A DNA stretch of 64,000 bases from Paramarasmius palmivorus (Eukaryota; Basidiomycota; Agaricomycetes; Agaricales; Marasmiaceae): positions 744,001 to 808,000 of the forward strand of contig JAYKXP010000017.1 in NCBI GenBank assembly GCA_037176845.1, written 5' to 3'. This document shows positions 41,197 through 53,394 of the stretch, piece after piece (the stretch's first letter is position 1; every line of letters begins with the position of its first letter). The notes under the pieces are model-generated. The model was not told the origin of the DNA. It ran no database searches and saw only the letters and a program-made list of their open reading frames with translations. The position numbers and the translations under genes were made by a program.

Positions 41197-43789
41197 CTAG
41201 GTGCGAGAGACGTTAGAGAAGTCATTCAGGGTAAGCATAATGGTCCCGTACCTCCGGATTTTCTCTAGTGAAACACTCCCTAAAGACTTGACTACATTCT
41301 CCCTCATCTCCTTTATGCCTGTAGTCGAAGGCATGCCGCGGTAGTTGTACTTTGAGGCTCCCCAATACTGTTCAATAAAGTTGAGTTCACAGTGATATTT
41401 TGGATAGAAGTCACAAATATGGCCTCGAGACTCAACGAGCTCGGCAAGGGCTGACTTTTGAGCAACGAAGTCCGGCTGACAGAACAGAACCTTGCGGCAG
41501 CAGCATGTCTTGTTGTTGGTGTCGAAACAGGCCTTTGGGCATGAGGCAAGAAGTCCGTGTGCTGGATAGAGGCCTCGTTCACGTAGGATGATTTCGGTCC
41601 CTTTAAACCAGCCGGGGTATGTTGGATGATTGTCAGGGAAGTAAAGATCTTGCGGGCGACCATCTGGGAGAGTTCCTGGGCGCATCTTTGGTCCATTGGG
41701 GCGATGTGTCCATGTGGGATGTGGGCCCTTGACCATCTTCCGTGCTGAGAGTGCATCATCTGCACGCTTTTGATGACTCGGGGCGTTGTCGAACATGAAC
41801 AGTCCAGTGCACATGCCATTAGTCTTGGACTCAAAGATGTTGATTGCCTTGGAGGTTTGCTCAAGAACATGTTCATTAGCAAAGTATCCGTCTCGTTTGG
41901 AGCCTGCTTCGAAGAAAATCCGGGCCTCCCTGTGAAATGGTAAGTATCCGGTAAAACAAAAGTTGTTAAACACGCACTCTCCGTCATCGTCAATCAACCG
42001 TCCCCATTCAGGTGTTAAAAAATCTGACACCATTAACGACTCTCCTTCGCCCTTGCGCTCCGGGGCTGGTGCTGATTTCGAATGTTGCCAGAATATCTTC
42101 CGCCGGTCGCGCTGATAGAAAGTCGATTCATCGTGGGTGACAAGAATGAGCCGAAACCGTGGGCCTTGTGGGACAGCAAAGCCAGTGGGGGTGCTAAGAA
42201 TGTTCCCGTCATTGTCATACTTCACCATTCGCTTTTCGTATTCCTTCCACCTTTCACAGAACTTCCTACGGTATTCCACAACATCCTCCCTCTCATGGCC
42301 GTCGATATACATGCCTTTCTTCTTGTGACCATACCGCCAATCCAACTTCTTGAGCCAGCGTTCACCAGTTACAAGGCTAATCTTCAATTCATTGCCTCCG
42401 TATCCTGTCCGCCCCTCAAACTTTGCCTGAACCTCCTCCGTCTGGACATAGTCAACAACATGCTGGGCAGTTATAAACTCTTTCCCTGCGACTTCCAGAA
42501 GGTATGTCTGCAAACCACTCGCAAAATCCTCATCTTCGAGCATTGATCCAGTAAATCCGCGATAACGAGGTGTCGGGAGCTCTCCGCAGCTCAAAAACCG
42601 ATGGACCCAGCTTTGAAGATTGCGTGCATGGTTCTTATAATGCTCATGATCTTCTCCTTTTGCAGCAAGCTCCGAAGCCTGTCGCCAGGTATAATGAAGT
42701 TCCTCATCAAGGTAATAGTTGATCATCGAGACCATGGACATGAGGCGAGCACGAAAGAAGACATCAAGCTTCTTGTCTTTGGCTTTCATCGCAAGACCTT
42801 TGACAGCCTTTTGCAGTGCTGGGCGGTCTCTCCAGGTGAGTTGACTGAGTGCTTTCTCTGCTGCATCCAGTTCAGCTAACTTTGCAGCCGTAGCATCGGC
42901 AGCAGCTCTCAACTGGTCGAGATGCTTCTTGGCATCATCTGGATTAGGATCAGGTGGAGGAGCGGGTGGTGGTGAGTTTTCGCAGGGTGGTGAAGGAGGT
43001 ATGGATTCTTCATGATGGCTGGGTTCGTACATTTGGACGTCACCATCGGAATCAAGTTCTTGGTGGACCTGGAGCTTTCTAATGTCAGCGCATTGTATTT
43101 ACTCTTGATGCAAGTGATTCTCTTACCCCTTCAGTCTCGTCAGGCGGGTCATCTTCAATAACAATCACCTCTGGCTCACTTCTCGATCCCGATGCCTGTG
43201 ATATGCCCCTGACTGCTGACTCGGTGTCACCGCTTTCACTCCTTCTCTTCCTTGAAAAGAAGGTAGATATAAATCTCCCTCCAGCTGCTGCGTATGCATC
43301 CCGTGTTTTTTTCTGACGCAACAAGGTTGTAGCACTGTTTCTTGTGTAACCGCCCGATCGATTGTTGTGCTTCCGTCGTTCTCGTTCCCTCGCAATCTCT
43401 TCATTGTGATATCTCTGCATCCGTGCGGCAAACTCTTCAATATCCAAATGATGCGATGGCTGAGGATCAAGACTCTCCTCATAATCTGCATCTGGTACCC
43501 AAGCAGGTGCAAGCCCTTCTTCCTCTAAAGCAACAAAACGTGTCATTATGGCGTCCACACCCTCAACCTGGAGCAAGTCGTCTTCATGATCTTCGTCAAT
43601 CTCATCCTCGATTGTAACATTATGACATTGATGTCGGTTGTCGGGCTCGGTGTTTTTTGTTTTTGGCAATTCTCTGATCTCGGGTTCGGGGAGTGTTTCT
43701 GATGTTGGTGGGGGATGTGGATGAAGTTTTTTGCGAGCTTTTTGAAGACTCTCCTTGAGTTTGCGTTGTGCTTTTGAAATGCCTGGCAT
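41197..43789 (-). CDS. DDE transposase (Tc1/mariner-IS630-like)
   Basis: Exons 43789-43127 and 43074-41197 give 846 residues. The first exon is charged and disordered, with an Arg-rich stretch (ARERERRKHNNRSGG) and an acidic end (VIVIEDDPPDE). The second carries a helical region and then the catalytic core: THDEST (first Asp near 536), FMFDNAPSH (second Asp near 650) and HCELNFIEQYWG (Glu near 789), all as in IS630/Tc1-type enzymes, with an unusually long second-to-third spacing of about 139 residues containing a Cys-rich insert (KTCCCRK). It cuts and joins transposon ends at TA sites. The frame is intact, so the element may be autonomous. Confidence 0.88.
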
Positions 43790-44129
43790 AATCGTCGAAT
43801 AGTTGCTTTCAGACCGAGGAAAATTTCTGCATCTAGTTACTCAAAAAGGAAATGTAACAGTCATGTGATGTGACATGTCACACTTCAAATTTAAAAATTT
43901 CCCGACACTCGAAAACCCTAAAACACTCAGAACACCTCAAAAACACATTTCCGACATTGGGTTATACCCTGATATTTTTCGTAACATAACTCAATATCTG
44001 GGGGATGTAAACAAAATCTATTCTGATAGACCTCTTCCCTAAGGGCTTCCTAACGTCCCTATCAGAGCCATTTGGGCTTAAATGTGCTCGTCATCGTCTG
44101 ATGTTGAGGGCAATGTGTGTCACACTCTT

Positions 44130-44167
44130 GCTTACTAAGGGGTGCTGGTTCCTGTTGCCGCCTACCT
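44130..44167 (-). repeat. Right terminal inverted repeat
   Basis: Complement of the left repeat at 40882-40919. Followed by TA at 44168-44169. Confidence 0.88.
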
Positions 44168-44419
44168 TATTCGAAACCGGATCCGGGACCGGAGAGATAA
44201 GCGAGATAAGGTTGTGATCCGGATGACAACGTCACCATTGCTTCCGAGTCCAGTTCATCCAAGTTCCTTGCAAGTCCCGTAACCTTTGCTGATCACCCTC
44301 GTTCTACCGCTATTCTCTTTTTTAGTGATGATCATATGTGTGATCCTTTGAGCTCGAGGCTACGATACGCAGTATATAACACTGTAATTCAGATGGAAAG
44401 TCCTTGTTTTCTTCACCTC

Positions 44420-45048
44420 ATGCCTTCAACTAATAACTTACTGGAAAATCGAAAATCATGGATCTCGGTAGCCGGCGGGATCTGCGCAATCGGAGCTGCA
44501 GTGGTAACTGTAAAAAGTACCAGTCCAGTTGCCACCGCTCTTTCTGTGATAGCAGGGTTGCTATCAACCTGGATTGCAGTATTGTGCGTCTTTAAGTTCC
44601 TTCTCTTCGATGATGGAAAGCTGAGCACTGATCCTTTGCCGACAGACCATTTTGGAGCACCCTGATGGGATGTGCTTTGACTAGAGGGCATGGAGACATT
44701 GAGCAATCCAGAGTTAACAGGCAAGATAGTCAAGAACGGGTCCAGACACCTCGAAACCCAACTGACACCCTCGAAATTTTTTCGTCGGATTTGACTTCTA
44801 TCCATTCGACTCATTCCCAAGTCCGGGCCTATCAGGATAGCATCAACCTTGGTGCACTTAATACCTCGAAAACGGACCCAGTCGAGGCCACAGGATATAC
44901 AGTGGAGGTCCTGGATTGTCCAGTGATCAGTGCACCGGTTGCACCTCAATTCAGTGACATATCCCCATTATCTACATCTCGCCATCAAAAAGAATCTCTT
45001 TTCTCCGCTGCCGTCCATAACCCTCGTAGTAAGTGTACTCGACTTTGA
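44420..45048 (+). CDS. KSTSP membrane-anchor protein, short polar tail
   Basis: Exons 44420-44583 and 44646-45048 give 188 residues. Exon 1 encodes ENRKSWISVAGGICAIGAAV, then KSTSPVATALSVIAGLLSTW, matching the anchor exons at 18980 and 35021. The 62-nt intron is in the same phase as in the other two, and exon 2 opens with the shared LPFWSTLMGCALTRGHGDIEQ block, which supports the acceptor at 44645. The tail is Ser/Thr-rich, with no zinc finger and no repeats. It lies 250 bp from the right end of the DNA transposon, so its promoter may be partly transposon-adjacent. Product: a small predicted membrane protein of unknown role. Confidence 0.68.
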
Positions 45049-46122
45049 GCCAAAGCAGATTGTGCTGAGTATCTGCATCGGTAGCTCACAAGAAGAACAC
45101 GGCGAACCATCGCCGAGGGACATGGCCAAAATCATACTGGGGAAGTTGGGCTGTAATTCCAGCACAGACTGAACCGGTCGGTCAGCCAGTCCCCCTGATA
45201 AGATCCTCAAACTTAGAGAATGTGATCGTGCAACATTCTTTTGATTCACTATCACGTTCATCGAGAAATAGAGAGATGACACGAAGCTCATGATGGTTCA
45301 TATTATTATGGGTGATGGTTATCTCCGCTTTGAGTCCACGTTGCTTGCCAACAAATATTTCAACGACCCCACGACCAAGGCTAACCTTCACACCTTCACT
45401 TTTGGACAACGCGAATCGCCACTTGATGGACTGTATTTGTACGCTTCTCGGTCATTGTGGACTAGCCTTAGATAATGTATGTAGTCTTGATTCAAGACTT
45501 TACAGTATTATTGGACGCTGCAGTTATTCGGTGATAATGAATAGAAAATTTATGACACGACACAAACATACAGGAGAATAAGCACAGACGGCGGTAAGGC
45601 CTCCTCAAATCACTCTGAGTCCGATTTGGATTGCTCTGCTTCAAAAACCTCGGTTTGGACTTGTCTGCCATATCCGCTAGGTGTGCTAGGGATATCGATG
45701 GTGGCGCGGCTTGAAGTCAATTTGACACGCGTCGCCGTGAACGGTCACGATTAGTCATGACCCTCTTTGCTCGTCTACCACCATCGTAGTAACTTGCTTT
45801 TTCCGGGTTTTGAATCGGGGAGTAAGCTAGAGTCATAACTTTGGTATTAAAAAACTCACGCCATAACTATACCAACAACAACAGCGAGACTGTCGAAGGA
45901 ACCGGTAAGGAACCCGGTCAATCATTCCCAGATTTCTCGTTCTCGCAGGACACCCTTCAGGCTCCAGCACTCATTCCCCCGATACTTCGAGCTCCAATGC
46001 CCAACACAAATTTTGAATGCATCAGAGGTTTTTTTAAAGCGGTTGTGGATCAAGAGAAAAGAAGATGTTCACTTTGGCCCTTAGGAATTATGGTATACAT
46101 GGGTCGTGGTGTAACGGGGTCA
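45049..46122. other. Spacer between anchor gene 3 and the membrane protein gene
   Basis: Frames at 44930-45172, 45182-45581 and 45841-46131 have no recognisable domains or paralogues. No repeat or RNA gene seen. Confidence 0.35.
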
Positions 46123-48688
46123 AGGTTTTAACACCTCTACATCACTGGCAGTGGATTCCTCTTGAAATTCCGTACTTCGAACAACGCCAACGGAGCTACT
46201 CGATGCAGGTGCAACTGCAAAGGATTCCAACCCAACAGTCTTGCGGATATCGGGCAAGTGGGTAGTGTGTAATGTGCTATCCATGGTAGAACGTTGGGCA
46301 TGTACGAGGCAGACAATAATTGTAGGGTACATTCCCTATAGAATGAAAATACCGTCAGTGTATTAATTATTTAGTACATCACGCAAGCTAAAAACTTGGA
46401 TTGACTTACCACGATGGAACTGGTCTGATAACAAAACACACTTGTCGCGAATTGTAGACTGGGCCGTGCGTCGAGGGCGTCCTTGACGGGGGGAATGGCA
46501 GCGATGACTTGGGCAAGCTGTTGTCGTTGTCATTCACGTTCAATACATCGTTAACGGTCGATCAAAAGGCAAAACAACAAACTCACGAAGAACAAAAAGT
46601 AAGCCAACCCACTCTCAAGCAATAAAACTACTAGCTGGAAGTGGGTTGGAGTAAACCTCCAACAAGCCGAGTTCAATTTAGAGGGTTCTTTTATCTTTGG
46701 CTCAATCCAGGTACGTTCTATTCACCCCAAGAATTCTTTCCTTACATTTTCCTCTAGATGCCGTTATACGGAACTACCTTTCAACATACTCCCTTCATCG
46801 TCCGCCGAAACCCGCAACGTCGTGACCAATGCCAAGCTGCCCATTCAACAGCACCGATACCCACTAGGCCTCAAGCTTCACGCATTGGTTCTGGTGGACA
46901 GCACATTTCGTATGCTCAATGCTCCTCCAGCATAGTACAACTCGGCATAACACCCCAGCAAATACTAAGGGTACCTACGCTTTATTCTTTTTCATCACTA
47001 CCTACTAAGCTATAGATTTCAGGGTGCAGTACATTGATATAGGGAGGTGAACTGGAACATTGGGAGAAAAAGTATGGTAGCATGCTAGGTGTGTACCCGC
47101 TTATTCTTTTATCTGGACATTCTACTGACTATTACTCAAGACACAATTCCTCGACGCACTCAATTGCCCCGAATTGTCATCGAAAAGCACAAAGGACTCA
47201 GAAGACCTGAAACCAATTCATCGCCGACTCACTGGCAGCAGGCCATATTCACCCATCCTTTTTGCAGCCTATGCTTCATGTGCTGCGAAACGGGATACCA
47301 TTGACGCACTGCTACACCTGTACGTCTTGCGCCGACATAGAACTTCGGTCTTGCAGGTGGAGCCCAAGGCCGAAGTTCAGGACATATCTTGCAGCCGTCC
47401 CATACAACTCAACGGCGACGATATAGAGGAGGATATCGCCGATAACTTGGTATCCGCGTGTTATACTCATTTTACGATGTATCTATCTCACTGTTCATAG
47501 TATGTAATATAAACTTGAAATGTATCATTCAACGAGGAGCAACCTTGAGCAAAAAAAAGGGCCTCGGTGAAAGGCCGAAAAGCCCGAGGCGCGGATTCCG
47601 TGGGAAAAACTCGTCGAATAGATGCCACACTTTTTCCCCCCATAAAGAACGAGTCTCATATACATTCGAACTCGTAACAATGCGCTCTGCGAGAGACACC
47701 CTCGAGATTCGTATGTTGTTGATTCCGTACTCTCTCGAATGTCCGAGGTAACTCCTTCGCATGTACATATTCACAATCAGTGATAGTAATGGCGCCAGAA
47801 CTAGCATCCAGCACTAACCAAGCTTTCATACCGATCAGAGCGGTAGCAACTGCAGTTATCACAGCCGGAGTCACATACGAGACAATTTGTGCGTTCCTGC
47901 ATAATGGAGGGTTCTTGTACGCCCCGAGGACGATTTCGCCGCCTACGCGTGCGACGCAGTAAGTCAACATCATTGACGATCCTATGTACCGGTTTTGATT
48001 TCGTTAATAACTAGCAATTTTGAGATTGCAGCTCACCGACTGATGTGAATAGTAAGGCAACAGGGATAATCATGGCTAATTTCCAGTTTCCGTGTATCCA
48101 GAAAGCGTAGACCCTCCATACGATAACGCCGTCCCCGAGGAAAGTCTTCTCGGTGGCTACACTTTAGCACGGTATGTCTCGAACTATTCTCTGGACATAA
48201 ACATACCATATACGAGTAAATTGCATCTATGACTGCGACTCTGGTATTCGTGAAATCAATGGCACGGTCATACTTTGTCTTGAGGTGTCTGGGTCTTTAA
48301 CCAACGTTATTCTTGCTTCAGCAACAAGAATGACGAGTCCGATGATCCATAATGTTAGACACATCAAATACATCACGATGACCACGGATAAAGTGATAAT
48401 GGAAGCTTTGGAAGAGCGACCTCGACGTCTGCAAATCGAAGATTAGTTAATACCGCTACGCAGGTGGAGGTTGACGTTGAAGTCCAGAAGAAACTCTCAC
48501 AGCAAAATGGCGGTCGTTTTGACGACTAACATCGTGTATACAGCTAAACATATATAAAACGAATCAGCAGAGTTTGTAGCTGAGAAAGAACGGGGCTCAC
48601 TGATCAAGATACTCTGAACAGTTAGACAGACAATCAGAGTGACCAGGTTATTGCCAATGTTCACGAGAATTTCTGCCATCGTTGACAT
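46123..48688 (-). CDS. Seven-helix membrane protein, probably disrupted
   Basis: Minus-strand exons encode a multi-pass protein: MAEILVNIGNNLVTLIV, VYTMLVVKTTAILLRRGR, ASIITLSVVIVMYLMCLTLW, then FLGDGVIVWRVYAFW (a GD-x3-VWR signature common in a large agaricomycete membrane-protein family), WKLAMIIPVALLFTSVG, QIVSYVTPAVITAVATALIG, then LVVLLLESGLAYFLFF, FATSVLCYQTSSIV and GMYPTIIVCLVHAQRS. The order and the C-terminal YPT-II-LV block fit the family. Two oddities: a one-base shift near 48285 breaks the frame between helices, and the exon ending at about 47835 is separated from the next one near 46720 by about 1.1 kb instead of the usual 50 bp. It is either a pseudogene or has one unusual intron. 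Ligand unknown. Confidence 0.6.
46720..47834 (+). other. Long insert inside the membrane protein gene
   Basis: About 1.1 kb lies between two exons of the seven-helix gene. On the plus strand, a GTACGT-CTCTAG intron ends just before ATG 46758, and frames at 46758-47015 and 47174-47500 (RRLTGSRPYSPILFAAYASC) look mildly protein-like, so a separate opposite-strand gene may be nested here. At 47555-47590 there is a short hairpin (GCCTCGG with CCGAGGC). I could not find terminal repeats or a target duplication. Confidence 0.3.
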
Positions 48689-50600
48689 AATTTCTGGTCG
48701 GATCGAAGGGGTATCAGTTTCGAATACGAATCAAGCATGGTCTAAGCTTTAATACCTGAACGTTGCCCGTGTCCCAAAGTGGTTAGCATTCCTAGATGAG
48801 AATTCTACTCACAATGATACTAAAATGCTGTTATGTGACTGATGCATGGTAGATGAGATAAGAGCGCTGTTTGGGTGAATGTGGAGTAATGGTAGCCTAC
48901 CAGACGGCTAGATCTACCTGATCGATCAATTCTGAGGGCTATGGGTGATAAACAGCACGGATGTTGACCGTAACTTCCTTAGACTTCGTAGCATTCATTT
49001 TCCCCGCTCGAAAGAACCGACATAATCGTAAGCTGAAGATGCAGCTACTACTTCAACTGTAACCTGCTCATCGTCGGTGGTGACGCATCTTAGAAGTCGT
49101 CGCGACCAGTCCAATACCGTACATCGCATTCGCGCGTATCACCTGCCAGCAATGATCAATCTGTCCAGTTACTGAAAGCTGGAGATGATCGCTCTCACGA
49201 GCACAGACGAGCACCCACGGTGATATCGCGAACTGTTAATTTAAAAAGAGGCGAATACGATACTGATCAGCTTGGCTAGAGACACATCATAATGTATCAG
49301 TGGAGAGGTTTCAAATTTGAAGATTAGGACGAAACCACTGGCAGAGAGGACGTGCGAGTACGCTAGCAGATCATTCCCGTTTCATGTCGTGTCTTCTTTT
49401 TTTCGTTCGACGCTAGAGAACTGTGAACATGATAAGCTAAAACCTAGGAAGAGCAAGAGCCACGCACCCGAATGTCCCCGATACATTCCAGGAACAACCC
49501 AGGAAGTTGATCTGATATCAACTGCCCACTGAATTCTGATCAGACGCATACGTATCCACGAGACCCCGACGTCTGGAGGTGCTCCTGAAAGACATTGCTA
49601 TACTCGAAGTTTGCTTTGGAGTCGAGAACCTATAGACAAGAATGCTATTCGACAGGGTTTAATGAGGGTGCGACTGACTGTGCACTGGAAAGTTAGATCC
49701 ATTGGTTCCAGAGAGATATGGAAAATTGGGATAAAAATAGCATCCATCAAGCTTTGTGGTTTCTTGAGGAGCTCCTCAAGAACTCGAGGTCTCCAGCTAC
49801 TTAGTCACGAATCACGATAAAAGCACCCTGCTCGCCTTGGATAGCCCGAGGATGCACACGGATACATAGACAATATAAGGATCCATTTTGTATCAGTATC
49901 AACCTGGCTGGGACCTTGGGGGCGTACTTTGATGTTATTCTTGACTCTTGAATGGCACGATTCGGATGAGCTGAAGGAGTAGGCCAAGTTGATGACATTG
50001 ACAATGACAATGACCTACCCTCAAGTCACGATATTTACGTCATGCACGTGTACGATGGAATTCATGTCACCAAATTTTTACTGCCACTGCCAGAGTAGTC
50101 TCGGAGCGAAGTAGGTGAGCTGTGTTCTTTTATTAGACCTTCACCTTCGCATCCTTAGTACCTTACGCTGAGTTAGCTGGTTTTAGCTCTCTTGACTTCA
50201 TCGGTTGGCCTATTCAACTGGGTCCCGTGGTCCGCTTGCTACAATGGCATATCCAATGCAAAATTGTCAATTCAATCTCGTAGCGCTCGATGTCCCATCA
50301 AACAGTTCCTAACAGAGATTTACAACGTATATGGACCTTAATTGCAGCCTCTCAGCGGCCAACAAACCCAGGGTGTCTTTGGTTTCTTCCCACCCTTCTC
50401 GCCGCCTCCCCGAAGTTCAGAGACTTCAAGACTACCCTCATTCTCCCTCTTCGAGTTGGGTTCTCAGTTATAATCAACATTCGATCACAGGTACTGAACT
50501 CTGCCGAATTCGCACATTTTTTCTCTTCTGAGGGACCGGTTCTCCCACTTCTACCCAAGCCCTTGTATGTAGGCGGCTCTCTCGACTTCCCCAAGGATAT
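48689..50600. other. Spacer between the membrane protein gene and NACHT gene D
   Basis: About 1.9 kb with only short frames. It should contain the promoters of both divergently transcribed genes. The repeat found above genes B and C is not seen here. No RNA gene or mobile element was recognised. Confidence 0.4.
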
Positions 50601-53394
50601 ATGTCCTTCAATCGATCAGATCTTCGCCTTGATGGTGACGCCATTAATACTGTAGGAAGGGACCAGTATGCAGTGGGAGGTGATCAGTTTGTCTTCAATT
50701 TGAGTCATTTCAGGGATCCAGGTGAGAAGACTCTTAGTTGATATGCCCTCACTGGCAGAGCCTACTGATTAACATCTCGTATGTAGCTCTCCAAATTCTT
50801 TTCGAGAAGGCAGCCGTCAACGCATTCCACAACTCTGAACACCGGTTTCCCCCACCAAATTGCCATCCTGGTACTCGTATCGAAATTCTCCAGAAGCTGA
50901 GCACCTGGATCGAGGAGAACTCGGGAAAGATTAAAGTCTTTTGGCTTTATGGCACCGTCGGCGTCGGAAAGTCAGCCATTGCTCAGAACCTCTCCGAAAA
51001 GTATTTCGAGGGCATGGTAGCTGCAGCATTCTTCTTTTCGCGGAACGACGTATCCAGGGACAAGCTCGATCCCTTGGTCGCCAGTATTGTTTACCAGTTC
51101 TCCAAGTCACCCTCGCTTTGGCGTGTTTTGGGGCCACGTATCCTCGACACGATACGTTCAGATCCAAGGATATTTGAAACCGCGTTCGAAAACCAGTTCC
51201 AGAAGCTGATAGTAGAACCGTGTTCCGAAGTCGAGTCGGCATTATGGGAGGAGCTACCAAACGTTATTATAATTGACGGTCTCGACGAGTGCGTCGATCA
51301 CCTGTCGCAGGAGAGGCTAGTGTCCACCGTCCGAAAGGTCATTACCTCTCATCGCACACTTATTCCGTGGATATTCCTTATTTGTAGTCGCCCGGAGCCT
51401 CAAATCCGAGACGCCTTTACGAACTTCAATGACTGCTTAGAATCCCTCGACGTCAACTCATCGGAAAAGGCGAACAAAGATGTCGAGAAATTCATTCTCG
51501 ATCGCTTTGCCAATCTCCGAAAGAGACATCCCGCTCTACGCCATGAAAGTGAACTATGGCCCTCGAAAGCTACTGTCGACCAGCTCGTCGCACGAGCCCA
51601 GGGACAGTTCATTTTCGCAGTCACAGTCACCAAGTATATCGATACTCGTGATGAACGCCCCCAGGATCGGTTGGACGATGTCCTTCGCATATACGTGAAG
51701 GCAGGATCGACATCGCCGTACTCGGACTTGGACTTGCTTTACCTTCATATCCTGTCACAGTGCCAGAAATGGGATCAAGTACAACCGATCCTTCGCTTGA
51801 TTAGGACACCTCATCGCCGCCCGTCTATGGAGCAGACCTATGGGCATATGAACTGGCGTTCATGCACGAGAATCGAGGATCTCTTAGGCCGCAAAAGGGG
51901 TGAAGTCGCGGTACTTCTGTCGCGATTACATGCGGTGCTGCACATTCCAGATGATGATTCCGACATAGAAATTGCACATGCCTCCTTCACCGAGTTCCTC
52001 TCGGATACAAATCGCTGCGCCCATTACCATACCCAAGAAATACCCGACTCGGAGTATGATGACTGTGTCGCAACTCTCCTCCTTCGGACGCTTTCTCTCC
52101 TCACACCGTTTTATCCACATAGTCAGATGCGGTCTGCACTCACAACATCCTTTTCGTCGTGGATAAACACTTTACGGGATCACTGGAGCAAGCTGACACG
52201 GGATTCGTTCCAGTATTGGCACGACTATTGCGTTAAAGTCAATGCTCCCAGCATGGCATTGCTAACGGCTTTAAATGGAGTCGACCCTTACTGTCTTTTG
52301 GCTGCATCCCTATACTACAACTTCGTGCCCTGCAGGTCACATATATGGCAACGTGTCGTTAATTGGGCAGAGGTAGGCATGTTTTCACACCTCGGATGGA
52401 GATACTAAATGACAGAACATTTCTAATAGAATTTTGGAAGTTGTACCAACGAATTCATTGCAAAAGTGAATATCTACATGCAAGGCTACAGAGTCGCTTT
52501 TCCTCCAGAAATTCCTCGACAAGAAGCAGTCTGGCAAACATTCGAGATCCAAGCGAGCTTCGATGACGATCCCTCCGCTAGTCATGACATCGCAGCATTC
52601 TGTCGAGAAGTATATGGCATCGACAAGAAGTATATCCCGAGAAGGAGCCCGATTCTCATAATATTTCCAGTAGATAACGGAATTCTTGGCGACTGGGCAG
52701 AGGTGACCTGTACGAAAGACGACCAGAATACGATGCGGGATATTCTTCAGGTATTACGCTGGATGGACTTGCATCAGAGGAAACTACTCCTCGACGACAT
52801 TCGTAAAGATACTTGTGGATCGGTTATACCGGGTCAATTTGAGGTGTGTACTAGGCTTACTCGTCACCTAAGTGCTGACCTTGATTATACTATTGATAGA
52901 CACAATCCTTGGTTCGCATGAAGCAGCTCGTGAAGAAGATTTGGGAAGCATTACTACTTGGGCATGATGGATATGTCTTGCCCCACTACTCTTTCATGAA
53001 TCCGTCCTATAACACATACTCGTCCGGGCCTAGAACTAATACGGTTATGTCGCCTATACTGCTTCCACCCGCCAACCTGGGCCGTGCAATGGACCTTCCT
53101 GAGGTCGAAGCCTCATCCCCCAACTCTGATGCAAAGTCGTTTTATACCGCCTCTGACCTATCCGACACGGAACATGATGCATTCATACCCGAGACTCCAA
53201 TGCTCGTGCCCGACGATGGAAATTCGCCGCTCACTACATCGTGCGAGATCACTCCTCCTGTAATAGTGCCGGCGAATGGCCAGAAGCCTCAGGGGTCGGA
53301 TTCTGGGAAGAGGAAAGTTTCACCTAACGATGGATCCCCTGCAACACGGACGTTCAAGCGCTTGAAGTGGTTTACTGTTTCGGACGAATCGTAG
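50601..53394 (+). CDS. NACHT-type STAND NTPase (NLR-like), gene D
   Basis: Exons 50601-50721, 50787-52372, 52430-52843 and 52900-53394 give 871 residues. Exon 1 is 121 nt with donor phase 1, as in gene A, and carries GDAINTVGRDQYAVGGDQ. The NACHT core has GTVGVGKS, IDGLDECVD and SRPEPQI. The C-terminal domain retains GYRVAFPP and DDIRKDT but has lost part of the GW-TV block found in A-C. The last exon has VKKIWEALLLGHDG, then a Ser/Pro/Thr-rich acidic tail and two basic clusters (GKRK and FKRLK) about a dozen residues apart, which could form a bipartite nuclear signal. It is inverted relative to A-C and converges on the AhpD-like copy 2 across the secreted-protein gene. Confidence 0.85.

Larger units (their letters stand above)
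40882..44167 (-). mobile_element. Complete DNA transposon with TIRs and TA target duplication
   Basis: A 3286-bp element bounded by inverted repeats of about 37 bp, starting AGGTAGGCGGCAACAGGAAC at the left end and its complement at the right end, with one mismatch near the inner edge. TA dinucleotides at 40880-40881 and 44168-44169 flank it, as in the Tc1/mariner-IS630 group. Inside the left repeat is a GTCAC array (about 40926-40945), and near the right end TGACATGTCA; these may be subterminal binding sites. One two-exon transposase gene occupies most of the interior. Confidence 0.9.

Noticed and set aside
42082..42546. Plus-strand frame of 154 codons within the DNA transposon
   Set aside because: Antisense of the transposase; no domain.
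47555..47665. Possible tRNA suggested by TTCGAACTCG and a nearby hairpin
   Set aside because: No acceptor stem, D arm or A-box could be fitted.
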